DNA of 64,000 nt from an uncultured Clostridia bacterium. Its GTDB lineage: Bacteria > Bacillota > Clostridia > Oscillospirales > Ruminococcaceae. Location of the stretch: contig CAMNXF010000008.1 in the NCBI GenBank assembly GCA_946567425.1, positions 1 through 64,000 on the forward strand, read 5' to 3'. The notes under the pieces are model-generated. The model ran no database searches, was not told the origin of the DNA, and saw only the letters and a list, made by a program, of their open reading frames with translations. Numbering within the stretch: position 1 is the first letter of the stretch; each line of letters begins with the position of its first letter. The position numbers and the translations under genes were made by a program. Of this stretch, positions 1-7,999 are shown in pieces.

Positions 1-61
1 TGCCCACAAACGGCAGCGTTTTGCGCGAAGCGCATAATGCGTGTACAGCCGTTTGCGGGCA
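1..61. repeat. Palindromic intergenic repeat at window edge
   Basis: Positions 1-14 and 48-61 form a near-perfect inverted repeat (one mismatch in 14). The loop at 15-40 carries, on the minus strand, a 26-base motif that recurs at 2220-2245 and 2833-2858. It lies just downstream of tRNA-Leu, so it could act as a transcript-ending hairpin, but the window begins here and no T-run can be seen. Confidence 0.6.
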
Positions 62-86
62 TAATATCTTTTTTGTCAGTGTTTCA

Positions 87-173
87 TGGTGCCGGTGGTG
101 GGACTTGAACCCACACGGGATTGCTCCCAACGGATTTTGAGTCCGTCTCGTCTGCCAATTCCAACACACCGGC
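87..173 (-). tRNA. tRNA-Leu (anticodon CAA)
   Basis: On the minus strand the acceptor arms GCCGGTG and CACCGGC pair, followed by discriminator A and an encoded CCA at 87-89. The anticodon loop contains CAA between paired GACGG and CCGTT arms, and the TPsiC arm has GGTTCAAGTCC. A long variable arm (GGGAGCAATCCC) is typical of class II tRNAs. CAA reads the leucine codon UUG. Confidence 0.96.
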
Positions 174-236
174 ATATTGCACTATAATATTATACCACAG
201 CGCCGCCGATTTGTCAAGTACATTTATCAAAAAATT

Positions 237-1247
237 TCATCGCAACCGATCTGCGCGGAGCTGCCCACAAGCGGCGTTAAGGTCGGCGCCGAACTCGCGG
301 CGCTTTGTCGCGATAACGCCGTTGTCCTTTAACACACCGCAGAACGCCGAGACGGTCTCGGGCGACGATTTTTTATAGCTGCTGTCAGTAGAGTTGTAGG
401 GAATAAGGTTGACGTAAAAGTCGCGTTTGCCGATAAGCTCCGCGAGCCTCCGCGCGTGGTCGGGCGTGTCGTTGACGCCATCGAGCATTATGTATTCCAA
501 GGTAACGCGCCTGTGCGTTTTCTCAGAGAAGTACTCTGCCGCGCTCATTACATCGGCGATCGGGTACGCCTTGTTTATCGGCATTAACGCGCTCCGGAGC
601 CCGTCGTCGGGCGCGTGCAGACTTATCGCGAGATTGCACGGACGCGGTAGCTCGGCGAACTCGCGTATCTTAGGCGCAAGTCCGCAAGTCGATACGGTCA
701 CATGCCGCCGCCCCACGGCCAAGCCCTTGTCCTCGGTAACGAGTTCGCAGAAGTCGGCAACGGCCTCGAGATTGTCCAGCGGCTCACCAATGCCCATTAC
801 CGACACGCCGTCTATCTTGCAATTAAACGCTTTAGCAATTGCAAGCGCTTGCCCCGTTATCTCGGCAGCAGTGAGGTCGCGGCGCTTTTTCAGCATTCCG
901 CTTTGGCAGAATTTGCAGCCCATATTGCAGCCGACCTGAGTTGAAACGCAGATACAGTTCCCGAACGCCTGACGCATAAGCACGGTCTCGACAAATTCGC
1001 CGTCGGACAGTTCCAGCAAGAGCTTCGCAGCATCCTCGCACTCGCGCTTTTCGACAATCTTCGGCAGCGCGAAATCAAAGTCCGCCCTAAGTCGCTCAAT
1101 AATACGTTCCGCAAAGCCGAACTCCGCGAAATCGATCACTCCGCGGCGGTAAATACCGTCATAGATGATCGCGGCTTTGGCGGAGTTCTCGCCTATATAA
1201 TTAAAATAATCTCTCAGCTTGCGCGGAGACATTCCGTAAATATTCAT
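237..1247 (-). CDS. rlmN: Dual-specificity 23S rRNA/tRNA adenine-C2 methyltransferase RlmN
   Basis: This 336-residue radical-SAM enzyme methylates C2 of A2503 in 23S rRNA and of A37 in some tRNAs. The [4Fe-4S]-binding CxxxCxxC motif is visible at Cys107, Cys111 and Cys114. Cys327 in the C-terminal AACGQLR sequence corresponds to the family's methyl-accepting cysteine. The start is set by an AAAGGAC ribosome site about seven bases upstream. Length is near the lower end of the family range. It is followed on the same strand by tRNA-Leu and preceded by a DNA glycosylase gene 15 bases away, so it is probably cotranscribed with a small nucleic-acid-maintenance group. Confidence 0.95.
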   Translation of the reverse strand: MNIYGMSPRKLRDYFNYIGENSAKAAIIYDGIYRRGVIDFAEFGFAERIIERLRADFDFALPKIVEKRECEDAAKLLLELSDGEFVETVLMRQAFGNCICVSTQVGCNMGCKFCQSGMLKKRRDLTAAEITGQALAIAKAFNCKIDGVSVMGIGEPLDNLEAVADFCELVTEDKGLAVGRRHVTVSTCGLAPKIREFAELPRPCNLAISLHAPDDGLRSALMPINKAYPIADVMSAAEYFSEKTHRRVTLEYIMLDGVNDTPDHARRLAELIGKRDFYVNLIPYNSTDSSYKKSSPETVSAFCGVLKDNGVIATKRREFGADLNAACGQLRADRLR

Positions 1248-1262
1248 GGTTTTGTCCTTTTC

Positions 1263-1754
1263 TTAACGCAGAAATCTCCCGATCCCGCTGTAACGCTCCA
1301 ACATTTCTGTTTCGGATATAGTGCGGTTCGCGGGGCTGGTCGAGGGCAGACAAATGTCGGGCGGCAAGTCCGGGAAATACTTTCCGTAAAGCGCGTGCGC
1401 CTTTTTTCCTGTTGTGAACACCGCGCGTATATCGCAGCCGTCGATTATCCTCCGCAGATCGTTCGGCACGGCGTTCTTTATCGAACTGTCCTCCGCACCG
1501 CTTATCTCGCAGCTTTCCAGAACGTCCCAGAGCGCAACGCCGTGCTTTAAGCAAAGCGCCTTTCTCCCCTCAATATCGGAGGGGAGTTTTTCGTTTAGTA
1601 CAGCACAAAGCATTTTCCAAAAACGGTTCTGCGGGTGCATATAATAAAACCCCAGCTCGCGCGACTTCGGCGACGGTATCGTTCCAAGAATGAGAACGCG
1701 CGACCGTTCGTCAAACACGGGCGGAAACTCATGCGTTACGCGTTCAGAACTCAT
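1263..1754 (-). CDS. DNA-deoxyinosine (hypoxanthine) glycosylase, UDG superfamily
   Basis: This 163-residue protein resembles family-6 members of the uracil-DNA-glycosylase superfamily, which remove hypoxanthine left by adenine deamination. The N-terminal LGTIPSPKS motif with the following FYYMHPQNRFW segment, and the C-terminal LPSTSPAN motif, match the two conserved active-site strands of that family. The substrate is inferred from family membership and not visible in the sequence. Its start overlaps the end of the upstream Dabb gene by 11 bases, implying translational coupling. Confidence 0.85.
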   Translation of the reverse strand: MSSERVTHEFPPVFDERSRVLILGTIPSPKSRELGFYYMHPQNRFWKMLCAVLNEKLPSDIEGRKALCLKHGVALWDVLESCEISGAEDSSIKNAVPNDLRRIIDGCDIRAVFTTGKKAHALYGKYFPDLPPDICLPSTSPANRTISETEMLERYSGIGRFLR

Positions 1755-2031
1755 AATCCACGCTCACCGACTGCGTGCGTATCGACTTGCAGAAATCCGA
1801 CGCCGCGACGTGTAAGGGATTTGTACTGTACGCTCTCAATGCGTCAAGGCTGTCGAAATCCGAGACCAGTACTGCGTCAAAGCTGCGCTCGGACGGGTTG
1901 ACGTTCACGCCGACCTCCATTGCGCGTATCTCGGGTATCTGCCCCTTAAGCGCCAACAGACGCTCCCTGAAAAGCAGCATATTTTCGTATTCACCCTCTT
2001 TAAACTTCCACATTACAATATGTCGTATCAT
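1744..2031 (-). CDS. Dabb-family (stress-responsive A/B barrel) protein
   Basis: This 95-residue protein has the typical start of a Dabb domain (MIRHIVMWKFKEG), a conserved VGVNVN strand and a SDFDSLDALRAY helix followed by a NPLH segment. Members form small dimeric ferredoxin-like barrels. Their roles vary and no reaction can be assigned here. An AAGGAGATAAA ribosome site precedes the start. The gene overlaps the glycosylase gene by 11 bases, and the two are probably expressed together. Confidence 0.85.
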   Translation of the reverse strand: MIRHIVMWKFKEGEYENMLLFRERLLALKGQIPEIRAMEVGVNVNPSERSFDAVLVSDFDSLDALRAYSTNPLHVAASDFCKSIRTQSVSVDYEF

Positions 2032-2127
2032 TTTATCTCCTTATTGAAAGCCGTATCCGCCGCCGTTTAATGACATTATATCATATTTGCTCTTTCGTGT
2101 CAAGGAGATTTGCTGCATATCGGCAAA

Positions 2128-2322
2128 CCTAAGAGCCTGTTTAGTATCTCAAAATGCGCCGAATGTGCCCACGTTTTGGTGCAGAACGAAGCAATTTTTT
2201 GCCGATATACTGTATATACGCATTATCCGCTTCGCGGAAAACGCTTCAAGAAAAAACAACGAAGTTATGCGCCAAAACGCGGGTGCAGGCGGCGTATTGA
2301 GGATACAAAAAAGGATCTAAGG
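2128..2322. repeat. Imperfect inverted-repeat element, about 195 bp
   Basis: The left end (from 2128, CCTAAGAGCC) and the reverse complement of the right end (from 2322, CCTTAGATCC) align over about 75 bases at roughly 70 percent identity by eye, including CGTTTTGG in both arms. The centre holds a TATACTGTATA palindrome and the 26-base motif shared with 1-61 and 2714-2999. The right end abuts the stop codon of the YxeA-like gene. No convincing open reading frame or target duplication was seen, so it is a non-coding miniature element or RNA-hairpin repeat. Confidence 0.6.
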
Positions 2323-2682
2323 CTATCGGGCGTTATTGATCTGTGGGAAAAAGTTTCTGACCGTTTCGGGTATGTCACTCCACTTGATCTCCTCCCAGTC
2401 CAGAACTCCCATGACGCGCGAAACCTTGAGTTTCAGGAACGCGCCGTCGCGCAGCTCCCTCACCGTATTAAAGTTAAGCTCGGATTCGCCGTCGTCGGGG
2501 CAGTGCGAAAGGAGCGTGTACGAATAGTACATCTCGCCGCCGTTTTGAAAATTTGTGTATTTCGTGTTGTCTATCCGAGTGTAATAGTAAACGACATTTC
2601 CGAAAGCAAACGAGCCGAACAGAAATGCCGCCGTAAGAATAAGCGCTGTTGTAGCAAGTATTGCAATGATTATCTTCTTCAT
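2323..2682 (-). CDS. YxeA-family (DUF1093) secreted or membrane-anchored protein
   Basis: This 119-residue protein starts with a short charged region and a hydrophobic stretch at about residues 3-28, a signal peptide or membrane anchor. The rest fits the YxeA family pattern: YYTRID near the start, then a paired YYSYTL strand, an ELNF strand, LRDGAFLKLKV, and a final VLDWEEIKWSDIP. The ATG at 2682 is chosen because a CGGAGGA ribosome site lies just upstream; a longer frame to 2832 would run into the inverted-repeat element. Function is unknown. It sits between two repeat elements and may be a small mobile or recently acquired gene. Confidence 0.75.
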   Translation of the reverse strand: MKKIIIAILATTALILTAAFLFGSFAFGNVVYYYTRIDNTKYTNFQNGGEMYYSYTLLSHCPDDGESELNFNTVRELRDGAFLKLKVSRVMGVLDWEEIKWSDIPETVRNFFPQINNAR

Positions 2683-2713
2683 AATTCCTCCGTGTTGTTG
2701 AATATTTAGTAAA

Positions 2714-2999
2714 GGCAACACCGCACAATTACCGCGCTTCACGCTTTGTTGCCCAAATTGCTTTGTTGGCGGCGTCCTTGCCGCCTCTTGGCAATCCTGC
2801 GACAACGTCATGTTGTCGGCGTTTGCTTGCACGCGGTATGTGCTTCGCGCAAAACGCTATTTCCGTCATAGGGTTGACCTTTGGTCAATTCGTGCACAAT
2901 TTGTCCTAGCAAGGCATACAGCCTTGCGTCGTCCTCATTGTACAATCTGACGAAAAATCTGTCTGCGCAACCGCTCGACAATAATTATGCGGTGTTACC
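2714..2999. mobile_element. MITE-like element, 286 bp, flanked by TAAA
   Basis: The ends form terminal inverted repeats of about 18 bases (GGCAACACCGCACAATTA against GGTAACACCGCATAATTA, 16 of 18 matching). TAAA stands directly outside both ends (2710-2713 and 3000-3003), as expected for a target duplication. There is no transposase. Four short perfect hairpins lie inside: 2768-2785, 2800-2818, 2874-2888 and 2909-2927. It fills the only gap over 300 bases in this part of the window. Confidence 0.75.
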
Positions 3000-3010
3000 T
3001 AAAGTTTATC

Positions 3011-3724
3011 TTATGCCGCAGCCATGACTTCCTCCGCCTTTTTTTCGGTGATAACTCCGCAGTCCTCCATGCTGCCCAGAACCAGCTTCAGGCGCTGTTC
3101 GGCAAGCTCGGGCGATTCGTCGGGAGAATAAGCCGAGGGCGCGTTCGGAAGCCCCGCGAGCATTGCGCATTCGTACTCCGAAAGCTCTAAGGGCGCTTTC
3201 CCGAAATACCCTTTTGCCGCATCAGTAATTCCGTAGTAGCCGCTGCCGAAGTAGATCGTGTTCACATACAGCTCGAAGATCTCGTCCTTTGAGAGTGCCT
3301 TTTCCAGATCGAACGCTGCGTACACCTCGGCGAACTTCCGTTCGATCTGTTTTTCCTGCGTGAACCAAAGGTTCTTGGCAAGCTGCTGCGTTATCGTCGA
3401 GCCGCCTTGTTCAAATGAGAGCGTTTTGATGTCATACAGCAGCGCCCGCGCTATCGACTTGAGGTTGATGCCGTTATGCGTACGGAACTTCCTATCCTCG
3501 ACGGATATTACGGCGTTTATGTAGAACTGCGGCAGCTCTGAGACCCTCGCGAAGCCGTCTGCAGCTTGCAGCTCCGCAACCGCCATATCAAGCGGCTTTG
3601 CGGCTTTGGCGTTGTTCCACATAACCGCGCCCTTTATCGCGAAAAATCCGACAACGGCAATGCAAAGCGTCGCAATTCCCCCGATAACGCTAAAAATCAC
3701 TTTTATAATTTTCTTCTTTTTCAT
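3011..3724 (-). CDS. mtgA: Monofunctional peptidoglycan glycosyltransferase (GT51)
   Basis: This 237-residue enzyme polymerises lipid II into glycan strands at the outer face of the membrane. A single membrane anchor spans residues 7-30. GT51 motifs appear in order: EDRKFRTHNG with catalytic Glu76, GGSTITQQLAKNL, the RKFAEVYAAF-ELYVNTIYFG segment, GYYGITDAAKGYFGK and LAGLPNAPSAYSP. There is no transpeptidase domain, so it is a monofunctional enzyme and not a class A PBP. The ATG at 3724 follows an AAGGGGG site. It overlaps the upstream small membrane protein gene and seems to be the last gene of the Bce-like transporter operon. Confidence 0.93.
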   Translation of the reverse strand: MKKKKIIKVIFSVIGGIATLCIAVVGFFAIKGAVMWNNAKAAKPLDMAVAELQAADGFARVSELPQFYINAVISVEDRKFRTHNGINLKSIARALLYDIKTLSFEQGGSTITQQLAKNLWFTQEKQIERKFAEVYAAFDLEKALSKDEIFELYVNTIYFGSGYYGITDAAKGYFGKAPLELSEYECAMLAGLPNAPSAYSPDESPELAEQRLKLVLGSMEDCGVITEKKAEEVMAAA

Positions 3725-3872
3725 GGTTCCCCCTTGCAATCAGATCTGCCGCCTTGCCGCCCATTCCCGTAACTATCCATACTATTACCAGCACGATAAT
3801 TATCGGAACAGCGGCAAGCGCAATCATTATGCCGACTGTTTTGTGTGTGGCTTTTTCAAGTTTTTGTTTCAA
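3690..3872 (-). CDS. Small single-pass membrane protein
   Basis: This 60-residue protein has a basic N-terminus, a long hydrophobic helix at about residues 14-36 and a charged C-terminus. It starts with TTG, supported by a GGGGAGG ribosome site nine to ten bases upstream. It lies 40 bases after the permease gene and overlaps the start of the glycosyltransferase gene by 35 bases, so it seems translationally linked to both. I do not recognise a family. Small membrane proteins in such operons sometimes act as accessory or regulatory peptides, but that is only inference. Confidence 0.6.
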   Translation of the reverse strand: MKQKLEKATHKTVGIMIALAAVPIIIVLVIVWIVTGMGGKAADLIARGNHEKEENYKSDF

Positions 3873-3912
3873 CGTATATACCTCCCCGAAATTTCAAAAA
3901 ATTATGTTTAGC

Positions 3913-6021
3913 CTACTTACCGTTTCCGCTGACTATGCCCAGATAGCTCCGCGAGGTCGCCTTGTAGAACAGCACGTACATCACCGCGAATACCGCGTAG
4001 CACAGCAGTGTGACAAGCGCAAGCAGCGTAACATTGTACATATCGAACAGATTGAGCATTTTTGCAATCATCGGGAACGCGAACATCATGTGCACTCCCG
4101 CAGCGGCAAGCGGCAGAAAGAACACTTTCAGAACCTGCGAGTTTATAGCAGATTTTATCTCGCGCTGCGTCATTCCGACCTTGCGGAGTATCTCGAACCG
4201 CGCCGCGTCCTCAAAGCCCTCGCTTATCTGCTTGTAGTACATTATCAGCGCCGCCGACAGCGCGAATACACTTCCCAGCAGAATGCCGAGGAACAGCAGA
4301 CCGCCGTACAGCCCGTAATAATTCTCCACCAGCGTCGCCTTTGTATCGATATTGAGGCTGATGTTCGCCTCCTCCATAAAGTCCTCACCGAACACGCCCC
4401 ACGGATTTGAAAGCTGGTCGTATACCCTGTTGACCTCGTTTATATCCTCCGAAACGTCAAAGCCGTAGGTCACATAAATGTCGCTTATAAACACGCCGGT
4501 GTAGCCGATGTACTCGTCCTCGGGTATGTCGTGCTCCTTTTTATATTCTTTTTCCATTTCCTCGTTTATGGGAGTGAGCACGTCGTACTGCTCCTTGTAC
4601 ATCTTCGCAAGCACGTCCTTGTCGCGGACGTAGATAAACGCAAAGTCCTCGTTGGTGCGGTACACGTTTTTATCCTTAACGCTCTCAGGCACGGTATCGA
4701 GCGTGATAATATTAAACTCCATACCGCCGTATTTCAGCGTCGGATTTGTGGTTATACGCTTTTCGTTCGGCTCGTATATCGCGGCGTCGTTTTCACCGAG
4801 CTGCAAATTCAGCGCCTTGATGTTCTCGTCCGCGTCGTCGAGCGGGATTATCCTGCCCTCTGCGGGTATGCTGAATTCGCTGTCGGGCAGAGACGTGTCT
4901 ATTCCCATAACATATTTAAAGGTGTCCTCATCAAAAGAAACATAACGCGCAACGGAACCGTTTTTCAGCTCATAGCCCAGCGCCGTGACGTGTTCGTTTG
5001 TTTTCTCGATGAACTTATCCGAAACATAGCGCTCGTCGTCCCGAAAGACCATGGTAATATCGTTCGGATATTGTGTTCCGACCATATCGGGAATAGCCGC
5101 GTACAGCGACACAGTACTCGAGAGCGTTACCAGAACCATAGTTGAGAGTATGCATATAGAGGCAAGCCCTGCGCCGTTTCTGCGCATACGGAACGCCATC
5201 TGCGATAATGAAACGAAATTTTTCGTCTTATAATACCAGTCCTTTTTCTTTTGCAAAATTCTGCAAAGAACGACGCTGCCCACGATAAACAGCAGATAGG
5301 TCGCGAGAATTACCAGAATGACCGCCAGCCAGAACAGCGGAATAGCCGCGACGGGGTCTTTGACCGTGACTGCGATAAAGTACGCCGTTCCGAGCAGCAG
5401 TATACCGAATACCGTCATGGGGATATTCGTGCGCGGAGGGCGCTCTCCCGTATTCTCGGAGCGGAGCAGCTCGACGGGTCTCGAGAAGAACAGCTGCCGC
5501 AGAGAGTTCAGCAGAATAAACACAAAGATCACCGCGAACAGTATCAGCGACGCTATGACCGAAATAATGTCGACCGTGAACGTATACGTAATGCCGCCGC
5601 GCAGCATTTTCACCGCCAGCATTTCTGCCAGCTTTGAAAACAGTATTCCCATGCCGAGCCCGAGCACCTCGGATATGAGATAGATAAGAACGGTTTCCTG
5701 TACGAGAATTTTCGCTATCTGCCCCTTGCCAAGTCCGAGGATATTGTACAGTCCGAATTCCTTTTTCCGTCTTTTGATGAGGAACGAATTGGTGTAGAAC
5801 AGAAATATCGCGGAAAATATCCCCATAACGATACTTCCCATACCAAGCACGATCGACATCATTCCGCCGCCCACCATACCCTGAAGCATACTGCTGTCGC
5901 TGAGGAAAGTGACAATGTAAAATACCATGACCATAAGCGATGAGGTCAGGATATACGGGATATACGAACGCCCGTTTTTGCGTATTCCCGTAGCCGCGAG
6001 CTTTGAATACAGACCCGCCAT
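3913..6021 (-). CDS. BceB-type ABC transporter permease (FtsX/MacB-like)
   Basis: This 702-residue permease shows the BceB plan of ten predicted membrane helices: one near residue 22-40, three in the first 150 residues forming an FtsX domain, more around 205-310, a large extracellular region at roughly 310-540, and a second FtsX domain at the C-terminus. In Firmicutes such permeases remove bacitracin or other cell-wall-active peptides from lipid targets and pass the signal to a partner histidine kinase. It overlaps the ATPase gene by one base (ATG within the stop region) and so is translationally coupled. The particular peptide recognised cannot be read from sequence. Confidence 0.9.
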   Translation of the reverse strand: MAGLYSKLAATGIRKNGRSYIPYILTSSLMVMVFYIVTFLSDSSMLQGMVGGGMMSIVLGMGSIVMGIFSAIFLFYTNSFLIKRRKKEFGLYNILGLGKGQIAKILVQETVLIYLISEVLGLGMGILFSKLAEMLAVKMLRGGITYTFTVDIISVIASLILFAVIFVFILLNSLRQLFFSRPVELLRSENTGERPPRTNIPMTVFGILLLGTAYFIAVTVKDPVAAIPLFWLAVILVILATYLLFIVGSVVLCRILQKKKDWYYKTKNFVSLSQMAFRMRRNGAGLASICILSTMVLVTLSSTVSLYAAIPDMVGTQYPNDITMVFRDDERYVSDKFIEKTNEHVTALGYELKNGSVARYVSFDEDTFKYVMGIDTSLPDSEFSIPAEGRIIPLDDADENIKALNLQLGENDAAIYEPNEKRITTNPTLKYGGMEFNIITLDTVPESVKDKNVYRTNEDFAFIYVRDKDVLAKMYKEQYDVLTPINEEMEKEYKKEHDIPEDEYIGYTGVFISDIYVTYGFDVSEDINEVNRVYDQLSNPWGVFGEDFMEEANISLNIDTKATLVENYYGLYGGLLFLGILLGSVFALSAALIMYYKQISEGFEDAARFEILRKVGMTQREIKSAINSQVLKVFFLPLAAAGVHMMFAFPMIAKMLNLFDMYNVTLLALVTLLCYAVFAVMYVLFYKATSRSYLGIVSGNGK

Positions 6022-6782
6022 TACGCCTCACCTCCGCTTGCCATAACGGTGAGCGCGTCGGATATTTTGCGGTACATCTGATCGGCGGTGCCGTTCCCTC
6101 TGTATATCTGGTGGAACACCATTCCGTCGCGGATAAACAGCACTCTCCGAGCGTGAGAAGCCGCCTTTACCGAGTGCGTTACCATAAGTATAGTCTGCCC
6201 GCGCGAATTTATGCCGCCGAACAGTCTCAGCAGCTCGTCGCTTGCTTTCGAGTCGAGCGCGCCGGTAGGCTCGTCGGCGAGCAGTATCTTCGGGTCGGTG
6301 ATGACAGCACGCGCGACCGCCGTGCGCTGTTTCTGTCCGCCCGATATCTCATACGGAAATTTCGTAAGCAGCTCCGCGATACCTAGAGATTTTGCGACGG
6401 GCAGCAGCTTGCCCTCCATATCGCGGTACTTCATTCCGCGCAGAACAAGCGGCAGCAGTATGTTGTCCTTCAGCGAGAACGTATCCAGCAGATTAAAATC
6501 CTGGAACACAAATCCCAGATTATCACGGCGAAAGGACGACATTTCACTCTCCTTTATCTTCGTGAGGTCGCGCCCGTCGAGGATAACGCTTCCCGCGGTC
6601 GGTCGGTCGAGTGCGGCAAGAATATTCAGCAACGTGGTCTTACCCGAGCCGCTTTCGCCCATTATCGCGATGAACTCTCCCTCCTCTGCCGAGAACGAAA
6701 CGTTTTTCAGAGCCTCGACCTTATTTCCGCCAAACCTTTGAACGTATGTTTTTTTAATGTTGTTTACTTCAAGCAGTGCCAT
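6021..6782 (-). CDS. BceA-type ABC transporter ATP-binding protein
   Basis: This 253-residue ATPase powers the permease encoded next. Walker A is GESGSGKT at residues 42-49, the signature ISGGQKQR is at about 146-153, and Walker B ILLADEPTGALD follows at about 166-177. The arrangement and the VFQDFNLLDTFS Q-loop segment match the MacB/LolD/BceA group. An AAGGAGACTTTTAT ribosome site precedes the ATG. It is the first gene of a probable four-gene operon (ATPase, permease, small membrane protein, transglycosylase) controlled from the operator at 6932-6958. Confidence 0.93.
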   Translation of the reverse strand: MALLEVNNIKKTYVQRFGGNKVEALKNVSFSAEEGEFIAIMGESGSGKTTLLNILAALDRPTAGSVILDGRDLTKIKESEMSSFRRDNLGFVFQDFNLLDTFSLKDNILLPLVLRGMKYRDMEGKLLPVAKSLGIAELLTKFPYEISGGQKQRTAVARAVITDPKILLADEPTGALDSKASDELLRLFGGINSRGQTILMVTHSVKAASHARRVLFIRDGMVFHQIYRGNGTADQMYRKISDALTVMASGGEA

Positions 6783-6893
6783 ATAAAAGTCTCCTTAATT
6801 GAGATAAGAGCAAAGCGGAGGGATTTTTGGGAACGTACTTTTTGTGTATGCGGCTTCGGTATTTATGAACCCTCCGCTTTGTTCTCTGTATTT

Positions 6894-6958
6894 ATTATAA
6901 CATACCCGAAAAAATTTCGCTATTTATTTGTCTTACATTTATCTTACATTTTTGTAAG
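6894..6958 (-). promoter_or_regulatory. BceR-type operator and promoter of the ABC operon
   Basis: An inverted repeat CTTACA-TTTT-TGTAAG at 6943-6958 fits the TNACA-N4-TGTAA consensus described for BceR-like response regulators. A further half-site CTTACA at 6932-6937 lies 11 bases away in direct repeat. On the minus strand a TATAAT -10 box follows at 6894-6899 with no good -35, as expected for an activator-dependent promoter. The leader then contains a 12-13 bp stem (CAAAGCGGAGGG with its complement) with a loop of about 45 bases before the ATPase start. Confidence 0.75.
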
Positions 6959-6972
6959 ATAAATGTTGCAAA

Positions 6973-7000
6973 ATTCCCCGAAACGTAAGTCCCGGGGAAT
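6973..7000 (-). terminator. Terminator after the sensor kinase
   Basis: ATTCCCCG at 6973-6980 pairs with CGGGGAAT at 6993-7000. Read on the minus strand the hairpin is followed by a short TTTTG run, directly after the kinase stop codon and before the operator of the ABC operon. Confidence 0.75.
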
Positions 7001-7009
7001 AAGGTCTTG

Positions 7010-7999
7010 TCATTCTCTTGTATCTATCTCTTTTTCACGCAGGTCTATAAGCACCTCCGTGCCGTCCTTGCCGGAACGTATTTCAATACCGTGTCCGAGA
7101 GCTTTGCATATGCGCTTGCACAGATACAGCCCTATACCCGTAGCCTTTTTGTCGGCGCGTCCGTTGTTGCCCGTATAGCCGCGCTCAAACACTCTCGGCA
7201 AGTCCTCGGGGGCTATCCCGATACCCGTGTCGCGTATCGAGAGCGTTTTCTCGGGTCTCAGAGAAATTTCCACGCTTCCGCTTTTTGTGTACTTGAGGGC
7301 GTTCGAGATAAGCTGCTCGACCACGAACAGCAGCCACTTTTCGTCTGTAAGCACATCGATCCCGAGCGGCTCGTAAACCAGCGTTATTTTTTTGCGGATA
7401 AACTGCCCCGAAAATTTGCGCACCGCCTGTCTGATTATCTTGTCGAGCGAATATCCGCGTATCACGAAATCGCTCGATTCGCTGTCGAGCCGAACGTAGC
7501 AGAGCGCCATTTCGACGTATTGCTCTATCCTCTGCAAATTCTCCGAAAGCTCGCGGCTCTCCTCGGTATCCGTCTCCTGAAGCGCCAAGCTCATTGCCGA
7601 GATAGGCGTTTTTATCTGGTGCGCCCACATCGTAAAATACATGACCGTGTCGTCGTAGCGCTTGTCGGCGGCGGATTCCAGTACCGTTTTTTCGGTGAAC
7701 AGCGTTTCCAGAAGTTGCTGATACCGCTGCTCGACCTCGTTCTCGCACTCGGGCAGATGTTCGAGCGTGAGAAGTATCTCGTACTGTAACTCGCGCAGCA
7801 GCTTGTGCTTGGCGTAATACCGCCGAAAATCTCCCGCGGCGGCGGCAGCCGTTATCACCGCGCAGATAGTTCCCGCGTAAACGTATGCCGCAAGCGGCAC
7901 TCCGTACAGCGCCATAAACAGCACGAAAACCGCCGCGACCAACAGGATCACGGCGATTATCCTTCGTCTGTAGTACAAAAAGTTAAATAAAAAACTCAT
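7010..7999 (-). CDS. BceS-like intramembrane-sensing histidine kinase
   Basis: This 329-residue kinase has two membrane helices in the first 55 residues with almost no extracellular loop, typical of kinases that sense through a BceAB transporter. The H-box has His127 in MWAHQIKTPISAMSL. N-, D- and G-box motifs follow (ISNALKY, IRDTGIGI, GIGLYLCKRIC). It presumably phosphorylates a BceR-like regulator. Unusually, no response-regulator gene is next to it: its start overlaps the stop of the CCA-adding enzyme gene by four bases (ATGA), while the cognate transporter lies downstream behind its own promoter. Confidence 0.9.
   Translation of the reverse strand: MSFLFNFLYYRRRIIAVILLVAAVFVLFMALYGVPLAAYVYAGTICAVITAAAAAGDFRRYYAKHKLLRELQYEILLTLEHLPECENEVEQRYQQLLETLFTEKTVLESAADKRYDDTVMYFTMWAHQIKTPISAMSLALQETDTEESRELSENLQRIEQYVEMALCYVRLDSESSDFVIRGYSLDKIIRQAVRKFSGQFIRKKITLVYEPLGIDVLTDEKWLLFVVEQLISNALKYTKSGSVEISLRPEKTLSIRDTGIGIAPEDLPRVFERGYTGNNGRADKKATGIGLYLCKRICKALGHGIEIRSGKDGTEVLIDLREKEIDTRE

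Noticed and set aside
2110-2709. Plus-strand frame of 199 codons
   Set aside because: It starts inside the inverted-repeat element and runs antisense to the YxeA-like gene; no ribosome site or recognisable domain.
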